A stretch of DNA of 64,000 bases from Brevipalpus yothersi (GCA_003956705.1 QZCP01000019.1:11573-75572), one strand, 5' to 3'; shown: positions 49,449 to 56,908, counted from the stretch's first letter. Notes: generated from the sequence alone by a model not told the origin. Program-made: numbers and translations.

Positions 49449-50765
49449 ATGAGTAAAATACACGATCTTTCACATATTGCACCACTCGCAGAGTTTGATC
49501 TTTTCTCAGTGCCAAGTACACAGTACTCAATAGAGCGAGATGTTGTTACCGAGCACCGTTCACTCACAAAGCTGTCAATGAACAGCTGTATTGATTTTCA
49601 TTTTGTGACCAACGACAACGAATATGTAAAACTACGAGAATCTCTCATCTTTCTAAAATTTCGGATAAAGCTTGCCAAAATTGATGCCAAAGAAATCACT
49701 GATGAAGACTGGACCAAAGTGAAGCCCATAAACAATCTACTCCAAACCATGTTCAAGCAAGTAGATCTGGAGATCAATGCCACTAATGTGATTGCAACAC
49801 CGCAAAACTATGCCTATCGGGCGTACATTGATACCCTATGTGGATTCAGTGATGGTGCAAAAAGCTCATTCCTACAAGCAATGGGTACCCCTCAAACGGA
49901 GATATCACCAAAACCAAACTCAACCATCAAGAGCGAAGGTCGAGTAGTTGAGCTGATGGGTATGCTACACACTGACTTGGCTCTACAATCGAAAGCATTG
50001 ATTGGTAGTCTCCAGTACAAGATGCAACTAACTCTACACTCACCCGAGTTCTTCCTCAAGATATCTGATGACAACCTCAAGCCGAGCATCGAGCTGTTAG
50101 ATGCTGCAGTCTTCATACATCGAGCTCGTGTTACCCCACCACTACTAGAGGCACACACATTAGCCTTACGAGCAGCTACAGCTAAGTACCCAATAACAAG
50201 GAGTGAAGTTAGGACTCATACACTAGCAAATGGTGTACGAGATGCTCTCATTGACAACTTCGTGCTTGGTCAGCTACCCAGACGAGCTATCCTAGCCCTG
50301 GTTGATAATGATGCTTTCATTGGAGTGGCAAGCAAGGATCCCTTCAACTTTGAGCACTTCGATATCAATCATATTGCCGTATATCTTGATGGCATACAAT
50401 TCCCATCAAGACCATACACACCAGATTTCTCCAACGATTCATTTTTGAGAGAGTATCTTGGTCTATATCAGACATTGAATCAAATGACTCCTGATCCAAC
50501 TTTCGCTCTGACTCTGGAAAAATACAAGAAGGGAAACATTCTATTCGGTTTCAACTTTGCACCAGATTTGTCTGATGGCTGTGGTATAATAGGGCACCTC
50601 AATCCTATAAGACGTGGTTCTTTGAGAGTGGAGTTGAAGTTCAAGAAACCATTACCCAACTCAGTAACAGTCATCCTATACTGCGAGTTTGACAACCTCA
50701 TCGAGATAAACTCTGAAGGACAGGTCTCAACGGACTTTAGACATGGACACCTTTCAGCTCAGTAA
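49449..50765 (+). CDS. Polinton major capsid protein (double jelly-roll)
   Basis: 438 residues from ATG 49449. The conserved block PINNLLQTMFKQVDLEIN followed by YAYRAYIDTLCGFS (residues about 93-134) and, near the end, GNILFGFNFAPDLS, IRRGSLRVELKF and ILYCEFDNLIEI are hallmarks of the Polinton double jelly-roll major capsid protein, homologous to capsid proteins of virophages and adenovirus-like viruses. Trimers of this protein build an icosahedral shell. The frame has no break, and length is close to the family norm. Its last 23 bases overlap the protease gene. An intact capsid gene in a copy with broken polB suggests relatively recent activity or helper-dependent survival. Confidence 0.95.
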   Translation: MSKIHDLSHIAPLAEFDLFSVPSTQYSIERDVVTEHRSLTKLSMNSCIDFHFVTNDNEYVKLRESLIFLKFRIKLAKIDAKEITDEDWTKVKPINNLLQTMFKQVDLEINATNVIATPQNYAYRAYIDTLCGFSDGAKSSFLQAMGTPQTEISPKPNSTIKSEGRVVELMGMLHTDLALQSKALIGSLQYKMQLTLHSPEFFLKISDDNLKPSIELLDAAVFIHRARVTPPLLEAHTLALRAATAKYPITRSEVRTHTLANGVRDALIDNFVLGQLPRRAILALVDNDAFIGVASKDPFNFEHFDINHIAVYLDGIQFPSRPYTPDFSNDSFLREYLGLYQTLNQMTPDPTFALTLEKYKKGNILFGFNFAPDLSDGCGIIGHLNPIRRGSLRVELKFKKPLPNSVTVILYCEFDNLIEINSEGQVSTDFRHGHLSAQ

Positions 50766-51183
50766 TGCTCTTTGCAAATATGAAAAGTTCAATGGAGTGT
50801 TTGCTCGTGATCAACTAACTGAACTGGCTTATAAGCCCGGTGCATATGTGGTTAATACACATCCAGCACACAAGCCGGGAGAACATTGGATAGCTCTATT
50901 CTTTGACGATCAAAATCGAGGAGAATATTTCGATTCATTTGGATTGCCTCCACTCCATAAGGAGATGGTAGCATTCCTGGATTTGCACTCAAGTTCAAAG
51001 TGGAGATCTAACACTCATCCTCTGCAAAATTTCCTGTCTATATCTTGTGGCTACTTTTGTTATCTGTATCTATCATTCAGACTGAATAACTTGACTCTGA
51101 GAGATTTTCAAGATTTCTTCACTGATCAGAGCACAATTAATGAAATCCTCCTGAATTATTACTACTCAACTATCAAACTCTGA
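50743..51183 (+). CDS. Adenain-type cysteine protease (capsid maturation)
   Basis: 146 residues. It has the ULP1/adenain fold motifs in order: His48 in PGEHWIAL, Asp64 in EYFDSFG, Gln95 just before the active site (LQNFLSISCG), and Cys102 in SCGYFC. Adenain-like proteases of Polintons and adenoviruses cleave virion precursor proteins during maturation. The ATG at 50743 lies inside the end of the major capsid gene (23-base overlap). All catalytic residues are present. An AATAAA begins one base after the stop codon and is the likely 3' end of the late transcript(s). Confidence 0.93.
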   Translation: MDTFQLSNALCKYEKFNGVFARDQLTELAYKPGAYVVNTHPAHKPGEHWIALFFDDQNRGEYFDSFGLPPLHKEMVAFLDLHSSSKWRSNTHPLQNFLSISCGYFCYLYLSFRLNNLTLRDFQDFFTDQSTINEILLNYYYSTIKL

Positions 51184-51184
51184 A

Positions 51185-51190
51185 AATAAA
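51185..51190 (+). terminator. Poly(A) signal at the end of the Polinton late block
   Basis: AATAAA starts one base after the protease stop codon and is the first good signal after about 6.4 kb of packed + strand genes. Confidence 0.55.
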
Positions 51191-51323
51191 TATTCAAAAC
51201 CATAATCTCTTCGTATTACTGTATTCATCATTGGGGAGGTGTCGCGAGAGTAATTGATGGACTTAAGAATAGTAGATGATGAACTTTAGTGTTCATTTGA
51301 TGGCTGGACACTGAATCAGCAAC

Positions 51324-51899
51324 ATGTCTGATGTTGTCAATATTGTGACAATCTCAAGAGTCACACTCCTAAGTACGGGGAACTCTTTACCAAAGCTTTT
51401 GGGTTTGAGTGGACATAGACTGCGAGACAAGAGACCTTACTTACCAAGTATGAAGACTAAACGATCCATGAATCAATTTTCTGGGTACTTCATAAAGCTC
51501 AAGTCTTGTACTGTGACAGTTTTTGAATCTGGTAAAGTGATATTCAATGGACTCAAGAGTTGGTCGGACATGGTTATCGCGAATGATGAATTCACGGAAC
51601 ATTTATCCAAACATCTTCCAAAGGATATTGATTTTGAACTCGAATTACCTAGAATTGTGAATGCTACTGGCTGTAGAAGTCTTGGGAAGAAAGTCGATCT
51701 CATGAAACTCGCTCAAAGTAAGGATGGTGCATCTTATGAGCCTGAAATATTTCCTAATCTACAGTACACATTTGGAAAAGACGTGAAAGTCCGAGGGATA
51801 ATTTCCAAGAATGGAAAAGTTATTGTAACTGGTGTCAGGAATTCTTTGATGCTCGATTTTTTCCTCGATAAATTGCAAGAAACAATTGAATCAATATGA
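51324..51899 (+). CDS. TATA-binding-protein-like protein encoded by the Polinton
   Basis: 191 residues, the size of a TBP core. Two direct halves are visible. The first has VVNIVTISRVTL (3-14), an FSGYFIKLK strand (52-60) and VFESGKVIFNGLKSW (66-80). The second has IVNATGCRSLGKKVDL (111-126), YEPEIFPNLQYTF (138-150) and NGKVIVTGVRNS (163-174). The YEPE-FP-L-Y and SGK----G--S patterns are diagnostic of TBP. Of the four phenylalanines that wedge into the TATA box in TBP, three have counterparts (Phe52, Phe67, Phe143). The fourth position is Ile160/Ser161, so DNA bending may differ. It may direct transcription of the element's own genes. The gene stands between the late block and a minus-strand gene, and AATAAA follows the stop by 6 bases. 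Confidence 0.85.
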   Translation: MSDVVNIVTISRVTLLSTGNSLPKLLGLSGHRLRDKRPYLPSMKTKRSMNQFSGYFIKLKSCTVTVFESGKVIFNGLKSWSDMVIANDEFTEHLSKHLPKDIDFELELPRIVNATGCRSLGKKVDLMKLAQSKDGASYEPEIFPNLQYTFGKDVKVRGIISKNGKVIVTGVRNSLMLDFFLDKLQETIESI

Positions 51900-51905
51900 T
51901 TTCAG

Positions 51906-51911
51906 AATAAA
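51906..51911 (+). terminator. Poly(A) signal of the TBP-like gene
   Basis: AATAAA lies 7 bases after the stop codon. It faces the opposed signal of the minus-strand gene 9 bases away, a compact tail-to-tail arrangement. Confidence 0.6.
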
Positions 51912-51919
51912 GAAGTTGT

Positions 51920-51925
51920 TTTATT
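51920..51925 (-). terminator. Poly(A) signal of the minus-strand Polinton gene
   Basis: AATAAA on the minus strand, 20 bases beyond the stop codon of the gene that ends at 51945. Confidence 0.6.
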
Positions 51926-51944
51926 GTGATTACATTTGTTTTGA

Positions 51945-52952
51945 TTAATTGAAATGATAATTGAAAAGCAGAGCAGCATATACGAGAGATTTTGGGTAGT
52001 CAACACCTCGAGAATAGGCTTTGAGGGTATCATAAACTTGGCGGCGGAAAAGTTTTTGAACATATTGAGAGCCAGTGTATTTGTCCATAACTTGGGGAGG
52101 CAAGTTGAGAATATCAGCGAACTTGAAAGCTTGATTGGAGTATTTCATCAGCTCATCCACTGTATAGTGATGGTTTTTGATGAGCAAAGAGCAGACTCTC
52201 TCAAATGATGATCCTGAATCATTGCCAAATAGGAGAGAAGGATCGAAATCAGCACTAAAAACTCTGCTCATAGCAAAGGTTCTCATGAGAGTTTCAAGCA
52301 TCTCCAACTTGATGTTGATATTTTTTGATTCAATAGCCAGGAACAAGTTGATAAAGAATGGGAAAATTTTTAGCAAGAGTTTCATCTCTTCGTGAGGGAT
52401 GTTGATAAAGCAAGACTTGGACTCCGATTTTGAGTCAGGCTTCTGGAGCCGAACACTCCTCGTGGTTATAGTAACAGAGAGCTTTTCCATGGTCATCGTG
52501 CGGAATCCATCTTTTTGTGCATGATTCAGTACTCTCACCAAATTTTGAAGATCAACGCCAGACAGTACAACTCCCCAATGAGAGGCAATCTCTTTTCCAG
52601 GTTCCTCAGGGGATGGATACCAAAGTCTCAGATGTAGAGAAGGGTTCACAGCCACTTGAGGGTCCTCAGCACGATAAGCATAGTTGATGGTGAGCTTTCT
52701 CTTACTGTCTAGCTTGAGAGACCAAATATTCCGCCATTCAATTGGATTCACCACAAGTGGAGTCCATCCTTTCGGTGTAGGGTCCATTGGTAAAGGATTC
52801 AAGAACTCCTTGCGTAGCGACACTTCATTTGGGAATGATGAGCATTCTGACTCCAAGTCAGGGTGGTTCACTTCACATTCATAACCATTCTCTTCCACAA
52901 CATCCATACCAGATGAGGCAAGAGAGATGAGACTTTCACTTGAACAAGACAT
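51945..52952 (-). CDS. Minus-strand Polinton protein of unknown function
   Basis: 335 residues from ATG 52952 (an open TTG-led extension of ten codons is ignored). The N-terminal 60 residues are acidic and serine-rich. The middle has a beta-rich segment (KLTINYAYRAEDPQ, LHLRLWYPSPEEPGKEIASHWGVVLSG). The C-terminal 150 residues look helical (KLLLKIFPFFINLF, FERVCSLLIKNHHYTVDELMKY). I do not recognise a family. It is the only leftward gene of the element. It has its own TATA box about 95 bases upstream and shares a divergent, heat-shock-element-bearing promoter with the zinc-ribbon gene. A role in early expression, replication or host interaction is possible but unproven. The frame is uninterrupted. 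Confidence 0.8.
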   Translation of the reverse strand: MSCSSESLISLASSGMDVVEENGYECEVNHPDLESECSSFPNEVSLRKEFLNPLPMDPTPKGWTPLVVNPIEWRNIWSLKLDSKRKLTINYAYRAEDPQVAVNPSLHLRLWYPSPEEPGKEIASHWGVVLSGVDLQNLVRVLNHAQKDGFRTMTMEKLSVTITTRSVRLQKPDSKSESKSCFINIPHEEMKLLLKIFPFFINLFLAIESKNINIKLEMLETLMRTFAMSRVFSADFDPSLLFGNDSGSSFERVCSLLIKNHHYTVDELMKYSNQAFKFADILNLPPQVMDKYTGSQYVQKLFRRQVYDTLKAYSRGVDYPKSLVYAALLFNYHFN

Positions 52953-53045
52953 CACAAAAGCGAACTTGTTGGAAAACTTCAAAGATCACAACTCCACAAG
53001 AGAACACACAAACTAAGATTGGAGATCTCTGGTCCGATGTCTCTT

Positions 53046-53053
53046 CTTTTATA
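53046..53053 (-). promoter_or_regulatory. TATA box of the minus-strand Polinton gene
   Basis: TATAAAAG on the minus strand, 94 bases before the ATG at 52952. This leaves room for a start site about 30 bases on and a leader of about 65 bases. Confidence 0.8.
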
Positions 53054-53132
53054 GCCAAGAGCTCCCGAGGGAGCAAAAGTGAGTAGCCTACTTGGAGTGC
53101 ATGCGTAGACGCTTGATCTTGCAGAGGGAGCA

Positions 53133-53150
53133 GAATGTTCCAGAAGATTC
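53133..53150. promoter_or_regulatory. Perfect four-unit heat shock element in a divergent promoter
   Basis: GAAtgTTCcaGAAgaTTC consists of four perfectly alternating, correctly spaced 5-bp units, the binding site of trimeric heat-shock factor. It lies about 80 bases from the leftward TATA box and 50 bases from the rightward one, so it can serve both the minus-strand gene and the zinc-ribbon gene. Confidence 0.88.
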
Positions 53151-53200
53151 TTTTCCTTTGTTCTCCATGACCAAGGGGAAGTTAATTCATAGCTCAATCT

Positions 53201-53208
53201 TATAAAAG
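53201..53208 (+). promoter_or_regulatory. TATA box of the zinc-ribbon gene
   Basis: TATAAAAG on the plus strand, 115 bases before ATG 53316. With the opposed box at 53046-53053 it defines a compact bidirectional promoter of about 160 bases. Confidence 0.8.
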
Positions 53209-53315
53209 AGTTGCATCAAGTACGAAGAAAAGACGAAAAAGCATCATCTGACTTCAGGTCACGAGAGTATCCATTTTTCTATAAGAATATCGATCAAACA
53301 AACAAACTGAACAAA

Positions 53316-53495
53316 ATGAAGAAGTGTTTCACTGGTAACAGGGATCGATCAGAATATCATAAATTGCAAGAGGATGATGAAGGCGTCTGCACTAACTGTG
53401 GTACCAGGCTCAATCAAGCCACGCGAGTCAAGCTCGCATCAAATGGAAAATATTATTGCTGGAGCTGTATTCAAAAACTCAATTCAAAGAAATGA
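53316..53495 (+). CDS. Small zinc-ribbon protein of the Polinton
   Basis: 59 residues from the first ATG downstream of the TATA box. Cys25-x2-Cys28 (VCTNCGTR) and Cys48-x2-Cys51 (YYCWSCI) form a four-cysteine zinc site, and the tail is basic (QKLNSKK). The CxxCG knuckle is that of a zinc ribbon, common in transcription and translation factors. Role unknown. Co-occurrence with a TBP-like gene on the same element allows the guess of a small transcription cofactor, but nothing in the sequence proves it. It is transcribed from the heat-shock-type divergent promoter. The reading frame has an open extension upstream of the ATG without an ATG start. Confidence 0.75.
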   Translation: MKKCFTGNRDRSEYHKLQEDDEGVCTNCGTRLNQATRVKLASNGKYYCWSCIQKLNSKK

Positions 53496-53727
53496 AATCT
53501 TGCTATCTTGTAAGAAAATCAACACTCAGCAAACAATGAAATAAAAAATATACCACACAAATCATTTTCTCTCTTTGATTCGGTTATGAAACAACCAAAG
53601 CATCTATCAAACGATTTTCGAGGATATCAAAGTTGAACTCACTGGCTTAAACCAGGGAGGACAGCTTCTTTGATGTATACCGCCTCATTCTCTGTTGTCT
53701 GGATAGTTTGGGGGTGAAGGACGATAT

Positions 53728-53740
53728 TTCTAGCAAGTTC
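53728..53740 (+). promoter_or_regulatory. Degenerate heat shock element, repeat 1
   Basis: TTCtaGCAagTTC: the outer units are intact, but the middle GAA has become GCA. Confidence 0.6.
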
Positions 53741-53841
53741 AGCAGCAATTTCTTGCTAACAACAGTCAACGGTTTTTTGGTCTTTTAATGTATACCGCTT
53801 ACTGTCTGCTGTCTAGACAGCTTGGGAGCGAGAGATGATGC

Positions 53842-53854
53842 TTCTAGAAAGTTC
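53842..53854 (+). promoter_or_regulatory. Heat shock element, repeat 2
   Basis: TTCtaGAAagTTC, three perfect alternating units with canonical 2-base spacing, 114 bases from the counterpart in repeat 1. Confidence 0.85.
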
Positions 53855-53955
53855 AACTGCACTTGCTTGTTGCGAAAGTCAACGGTTTTTCAATCCTTTG
53901 ATGTATGCCGCCTCACTGTCTCCTGTCTAGACAGCTTGTGTACCAAGGATGATAT

Positions 53956-53968
53956 TTCTAGAAAGTTC
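53956..53968 (+). promoter_or_regulatory. Heat shock element, repeat 3
   Basis: TTCtaGAAagTTC, identical to that in repeat 2 and 114 bases downstream of it. Confidence 0.85.
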
Positions 53969-54071
53969 AACAACAAATTCTTGCTAATAAGAGTCAACGG
54001 TTTTTCAATCCTTTGATGTATACCGCCTCACTGTCTGCTGTCTAGACAGTTCCAGTGGTGAAGGATGATAT

Positions 54072-54084
54072 TTCTAGAAAGTTC
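54072..54084 (+). promoter_or_regulatory. Heat shock element, repeat 4
   Basis: TTCtaGAAagTTC, the copy closest to the polB TATA box (about 100 bases away). Confidence 0.85.
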
Positions 54085-54182
54085 AACAACAAATTCTTGC
54101 TAATAACAGTCAACTGTTCTGTGAGGGTTTAGTATGTCTCCCACCAATTAGCTTTTTGCTCTCTCAAGAAGCTCTCTCTGGG

Positions 54183-54191
54183 TATAAAAGG
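54183..54191 (+). promoter_or_regulatory. TATA box of polB
   Basis: TATAAAAGG preceded by GGG and followed about 28 bases later by an initiator-like TTAGTC. The first ATG that opens a sizeable frame is 54337. Together with the upstream heat shock elements this has the architecture of an hsp70-type promoter. Confidence 0.85.
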
Positions 54192-54336
54192 AGAAGATAT
54201 CATTTAGTCCCATTTCTGTTTGATGCTCTGATGATTAGACTTAGGCCATTTCATGTGCTAAAAAAAGTCTATTTGTTCCGTGTTAGTTCAGTGTTTTCGT
54301 GTCTCATCTGTGAGTTAGTTGTGGATTACATTCAAC

Positions 54337-54557
54337 ATGTTCTCAACAAGTGATTGGCGACAAAGAGTTTCCCGTGAACATCAGCAACGTGAATCTACTT
54401 CATCATCATCTTCAAACAATGTTCTACTGGAATTTGTGCGTGATGATTCACTGCCCATCATTTCAAGACGGAGTAGTACTTCCCTCATGATTTCAACCAG
54501 CCAAGCAATTGGGATTATGTTGGACCTTACCCTGAGCGAAAGTTCTTCAGGCCTGAT
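54337..54557 (+). pseudogene. Degraded 5' part of polB
   Basis: ATG 54337 is the likely original start (FSTSDWRQRVSREHQQRE follows). That frame soon leaves the polymerase frame. In the polymerase frame, the stretch just before 54558 reads YFPHDFNQPSNWDYVGPYP, the conserved Exo II-III linker of Polinton polymerases, but it is preceded by an in-frame TAG at 54474-54476. Between the N-terminal start and this linker several hundred residues that carry Exo I and most of the exonuclease domain are absent. The gene thus suffered an internal deletion plus a stop. Confidence 0.8.
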
Positions 54558-56642
54558 ATGATGAAAGGTAACGCTCATGATGATTTTACTTCTTGGTACC
54601 AGCAGAGAACTGCAAACCATGAAGTTTTCAACTTCAAGCAAGATCTCATAAAGTACTGCACAAATGATGTTGAAATACTTGCATCCTGCTGCCTGATTTT
54701 TCGTCAAAAATTTCTCTCTCTGAACGGTATCGATCCTTTTACTCGGTGTTTCACCATCGCTCAAGTTGGACTCGAACTTTTGAGAGCTCTCTATCTACCC
54801 GAAAATACTCTGGCTGTTACTCCAAAGGCTGGATACACAAACTTGAGGAAATGTTCACGAGAATCCTTGGCTTGGTTAGATTTCCAACAGAAAAATTTTG
54901 ATATAAAAATTGATCGAGAATATAAACTCGGGAGTTACTTTGCTGATGGTTTTTCAAAAGAGCTCAATACAGTTTTTGAGTACTTTGGGTGCTACTTTCA
55001 CGGGTGTCCAAACTGTTTTCCTGATGATCGTGATGTGATCAACGAAGAGTATAAAGATAGCCACAATACTCGTTTCCAAAAAACCCAAGACAAGCTAGCT
55101 TATCTCAAGTCTCGTGGTTTGAACATCATCAGCTCTTGGGGTTGTGAGGTGAAAACTCAAATGTCCGCTGATAGAGAATTCAAGAAGTACATTCAAGATA
55201 GACTCAAGTACTGGTATCAAGTGCACTATTTCGGTCATGCTGATGTTAAGGAATCTTTCTTCGGAGGGCGTACAAATAATATAAAATTCTATCATAAATG
55301 CAAAGCTGATGAGGAAATCAAATACATGGATGTCAACTCACTCTATCCTTATGTGTTGAAAACCAAATGCTATCCTGTTGGCCATCCAGTAGTCATCAAT
55401 GAGGACTTTGATTCATCATTAGCTTCTTACTTTGGATTTGTCAAGTGCCGAATCCTTCCTCCAACTGATCTTTACATCCCAATATTGCCGACAAGGATCA
55501 ACAAAAAGCTTGTATTTCCACTATGCAAAACTTGTGCAGATGAAGGTACCGAAGTATGTCGGCACAATGAAAAGGAAAGATCCTTGGTTGGTACTTGGAC
55601 AACGGCTGAACTCCAATCTGCTTTGAGGCATGGCTACAGAATCCTCGATATCTTTGAAGTCCTCCACTATAAACAGTCTTCCTCCACAATCTTCAGCGGC
55701 TACATTGACAAGTTCCTCAAGATAAAGCATGAGTCATCCGGCTGGCCACAATGGTGTGTTGATGATGCGTCAAAAGATCGTTTCATCCAGGATGTGATGA
55801 ATCGAGAAGGCATTGAGCTTGATGCATCGAATATTGCAAAGAATCCTGCTTTGAGATTCATAGCGAAGCTTCTTCTCAATTCTCTCTGGGGTAAACTTGC
55901 TCAAAATCCAGACAAGAAAAAAGTCGAGATCATACACAACTATGATTCATACATCAAGAAGCTCAATGACAAGCAAATTAGAATTACCTCTGAGATAATG
56001 GTGAATGACAAGACTCTTCTACTCCAGTACAAGAGCAAAGATGAATTCTTAGAGTATGGTCCAAATACATCTCTAGCCGTGGCATCATTCGTAACATCTT
56101 ATGCACGCTTGGAGCTGTTCAATTATATGAAGGAAATTGAAAATATCCGACCAGGGTCCCTCATCTATTTTGACACTGACTCTCTGGTTTATCATCGAAA
56201 ATTCACTGACAGAGAGATAGAGAGTGGTGATCATCTTGGACAACTAAAAGATGAGATCTTGGCTGATTATGGACCTGGTGCCTCCATCCAAGAGTTTGTT
56301 ACTTGCGGACCAAAAAATTATGCGTTCAATGTCCAACTAGCTGATGGTACCATCAAGAGTAAAATAAAGACAAAAGGAATAACTCTCAACAAGGCAACTT
56401 TGCAATTCATCAATTATGATTACATGATTGATGCTGCGAAAAAGTATGCCAACAAAGAGAGTAGAGAAAGACCAGCAAAAGTGCCACAGTTCAACATTAT
56501 GGTAGATAGTCATCATAATTTGATTACAAAATATTTTTCAAAAGCTTATAGAGTAGTCTCCAAGAAGAGAGTAGTTGAAAAAAATATAACCTTCCCATTT
56601 GGCTTCAAAGGTGATCGATCAATTTACAATTATGAACAATAA
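54558..56642 (+). CDS. Polinton protein-primed family B DNA polymerase, N-truncated
   Basis: The open frame has 694 codons. Seen in order: Exo III (Tyr33-x3-Asp37 in YCTND), a cysteine motif (FGCYFHGCPNCF, 143-154), FFGGRTN (234-240), polymerase motif A (Asp258 in MDVNSLYP), motif B (Lys437 to Lys446 with NSLWGK) and motif C (YFDTDS, 537-542). The polymerase active site is complete, but the exonuclease part lacks Exo I and II. Full Polinton polymerases are about 1,000 residues or longer. The enzyme normally copies the element from a protein primer at each terminus. It is the rightmost gene, driven by the heat-shock-type promoter at 53.66-54.19 kb. The shown start is merely the first ATG after the TAG at 54474; true polB extends further 5'. 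Confidence 0.93.
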   Translation: MMKGNAHDDFTSWYQQRTANHEVFNFKQDLIKYCTNDVEILASCCLIFRQKFLSLNGIDPFTRCFTIAQVGLELLRALYLPENTLAVTPKAGYTNLRKCSRESLAWLDFQQKNFDIKIDREYKLGSYFADGFSKELNTVFEYFGCYFHGCPNCFPDDRDVINEEYKDSHNTRFQKTQDKLAYLKSRGLNIISSWGCEVKTQMSADREFKKYIQDRLKYWYQVHYFGHADVKESFFGGRTNNIKFYHKCKADEEIKYMDVNSLYPYVLKTKCYPVGHPVVINEDFDSSLASYFGFVKCRILPPTDLYIPILPTRINKKLVFPLCKTCADEGTEVCRHNEKERSLVGTWTTAELQSALRHGYRILDIFEVLHYKQSSSTIFSGYIDKFLKIKHESSGWPQWCVDDASKDRFIQDVMNREGIELDASNIAKNPALRFIAKLLLNSLWGKLAQNPDKKKVEIIHNYDSYIKKLNDKQIRITSEIMVNDKTLLLQYKSKDEFLEYGPNTSLAVASFVTSYARLELFNYMKEIENIRPGSLIYFDTDSLVYHRKFTDREIESGDHLGQLKDEILADYGPGASIQEFVTCGPKNYAFNVQLADGTIKSKIKTKGITLNKATLQFINYDYMIDAAKKYANKESRERPAKVPQFNIMVDSHHNLITKYFSKAYRVVSKKRVVEKNITFPFGFKGDRSIYNYEQ

Positions 56643-56643
56643 A
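56638..56643 (+). terminator. Poly(A) signal overlapping the polB stop codon
   Basis: AATAAA includes the TAA stop of polB. Confidence 0.55.
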
Positions 56644-56908
56644 ATTTCTCACGCAATGTCTTGTTCATTCTCATTTCAATGATGGAACATGATGCTAGAA
56701 ACTTTCAAACATCTCAAAAGGAAACTGATAGGTTACATTCTCATCTTTCAATAAGTTGGAATGAATGAGCGGCTTAGATCAAAGACATCTAGAATTTCTC
56801 AAAGTCACCTGTCCGTATCCGAAATTGACAAGCGGTAAGTCTTCAATTGCACGGAAGCAATGATTATGATTGTAGGTATACACTTATATCTCAACCTATC
56901 CCTTTTTC
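56644..56908. other. Short non-coding stretch inside the right end of the Polinton
   Basis: No coding frame was recognised between the polB stop and the right terminal repeat. Confidence 0.6.

Larger units (their letters stand above)
53664..54115 (+). repeat. Four tandem ~115-bp repeats upstream of polB
   Basis: Four copies with a period of 114-116 bases. Each has, in order, CTTTGATGTATACCGCCTCA, CTGTCTAGACAG (a perfect 12-base palindrome in copies 2-4), a purine-rich GGATGATAT, a TTCtaGAAagTTC heat shock element, AACAAATTCTTGCTAA and AGTCAACGG. Copies 3 and 4 are nearly identical, while copy 1 is the most diverged. The opening CTTTGATGTA--CCG motif is the same as that iterated in the terminal inverted repeats. 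Confidence 0.92.

Noticed and set aside
49011..49463. A 150-codon minus-strand frame inside the basic virion protein gene
   Set aside because: Shadow of the plus-strand gene in a biased-composition region.
53664..54115. Evenly spaced repeats with palindromes, considered as a CRISPR-like array
   Set aside because: Four units of about 115 bases with no short repeat/unique spacer pattern, in a eukaryotic mobile element. They fit promoter repeats.
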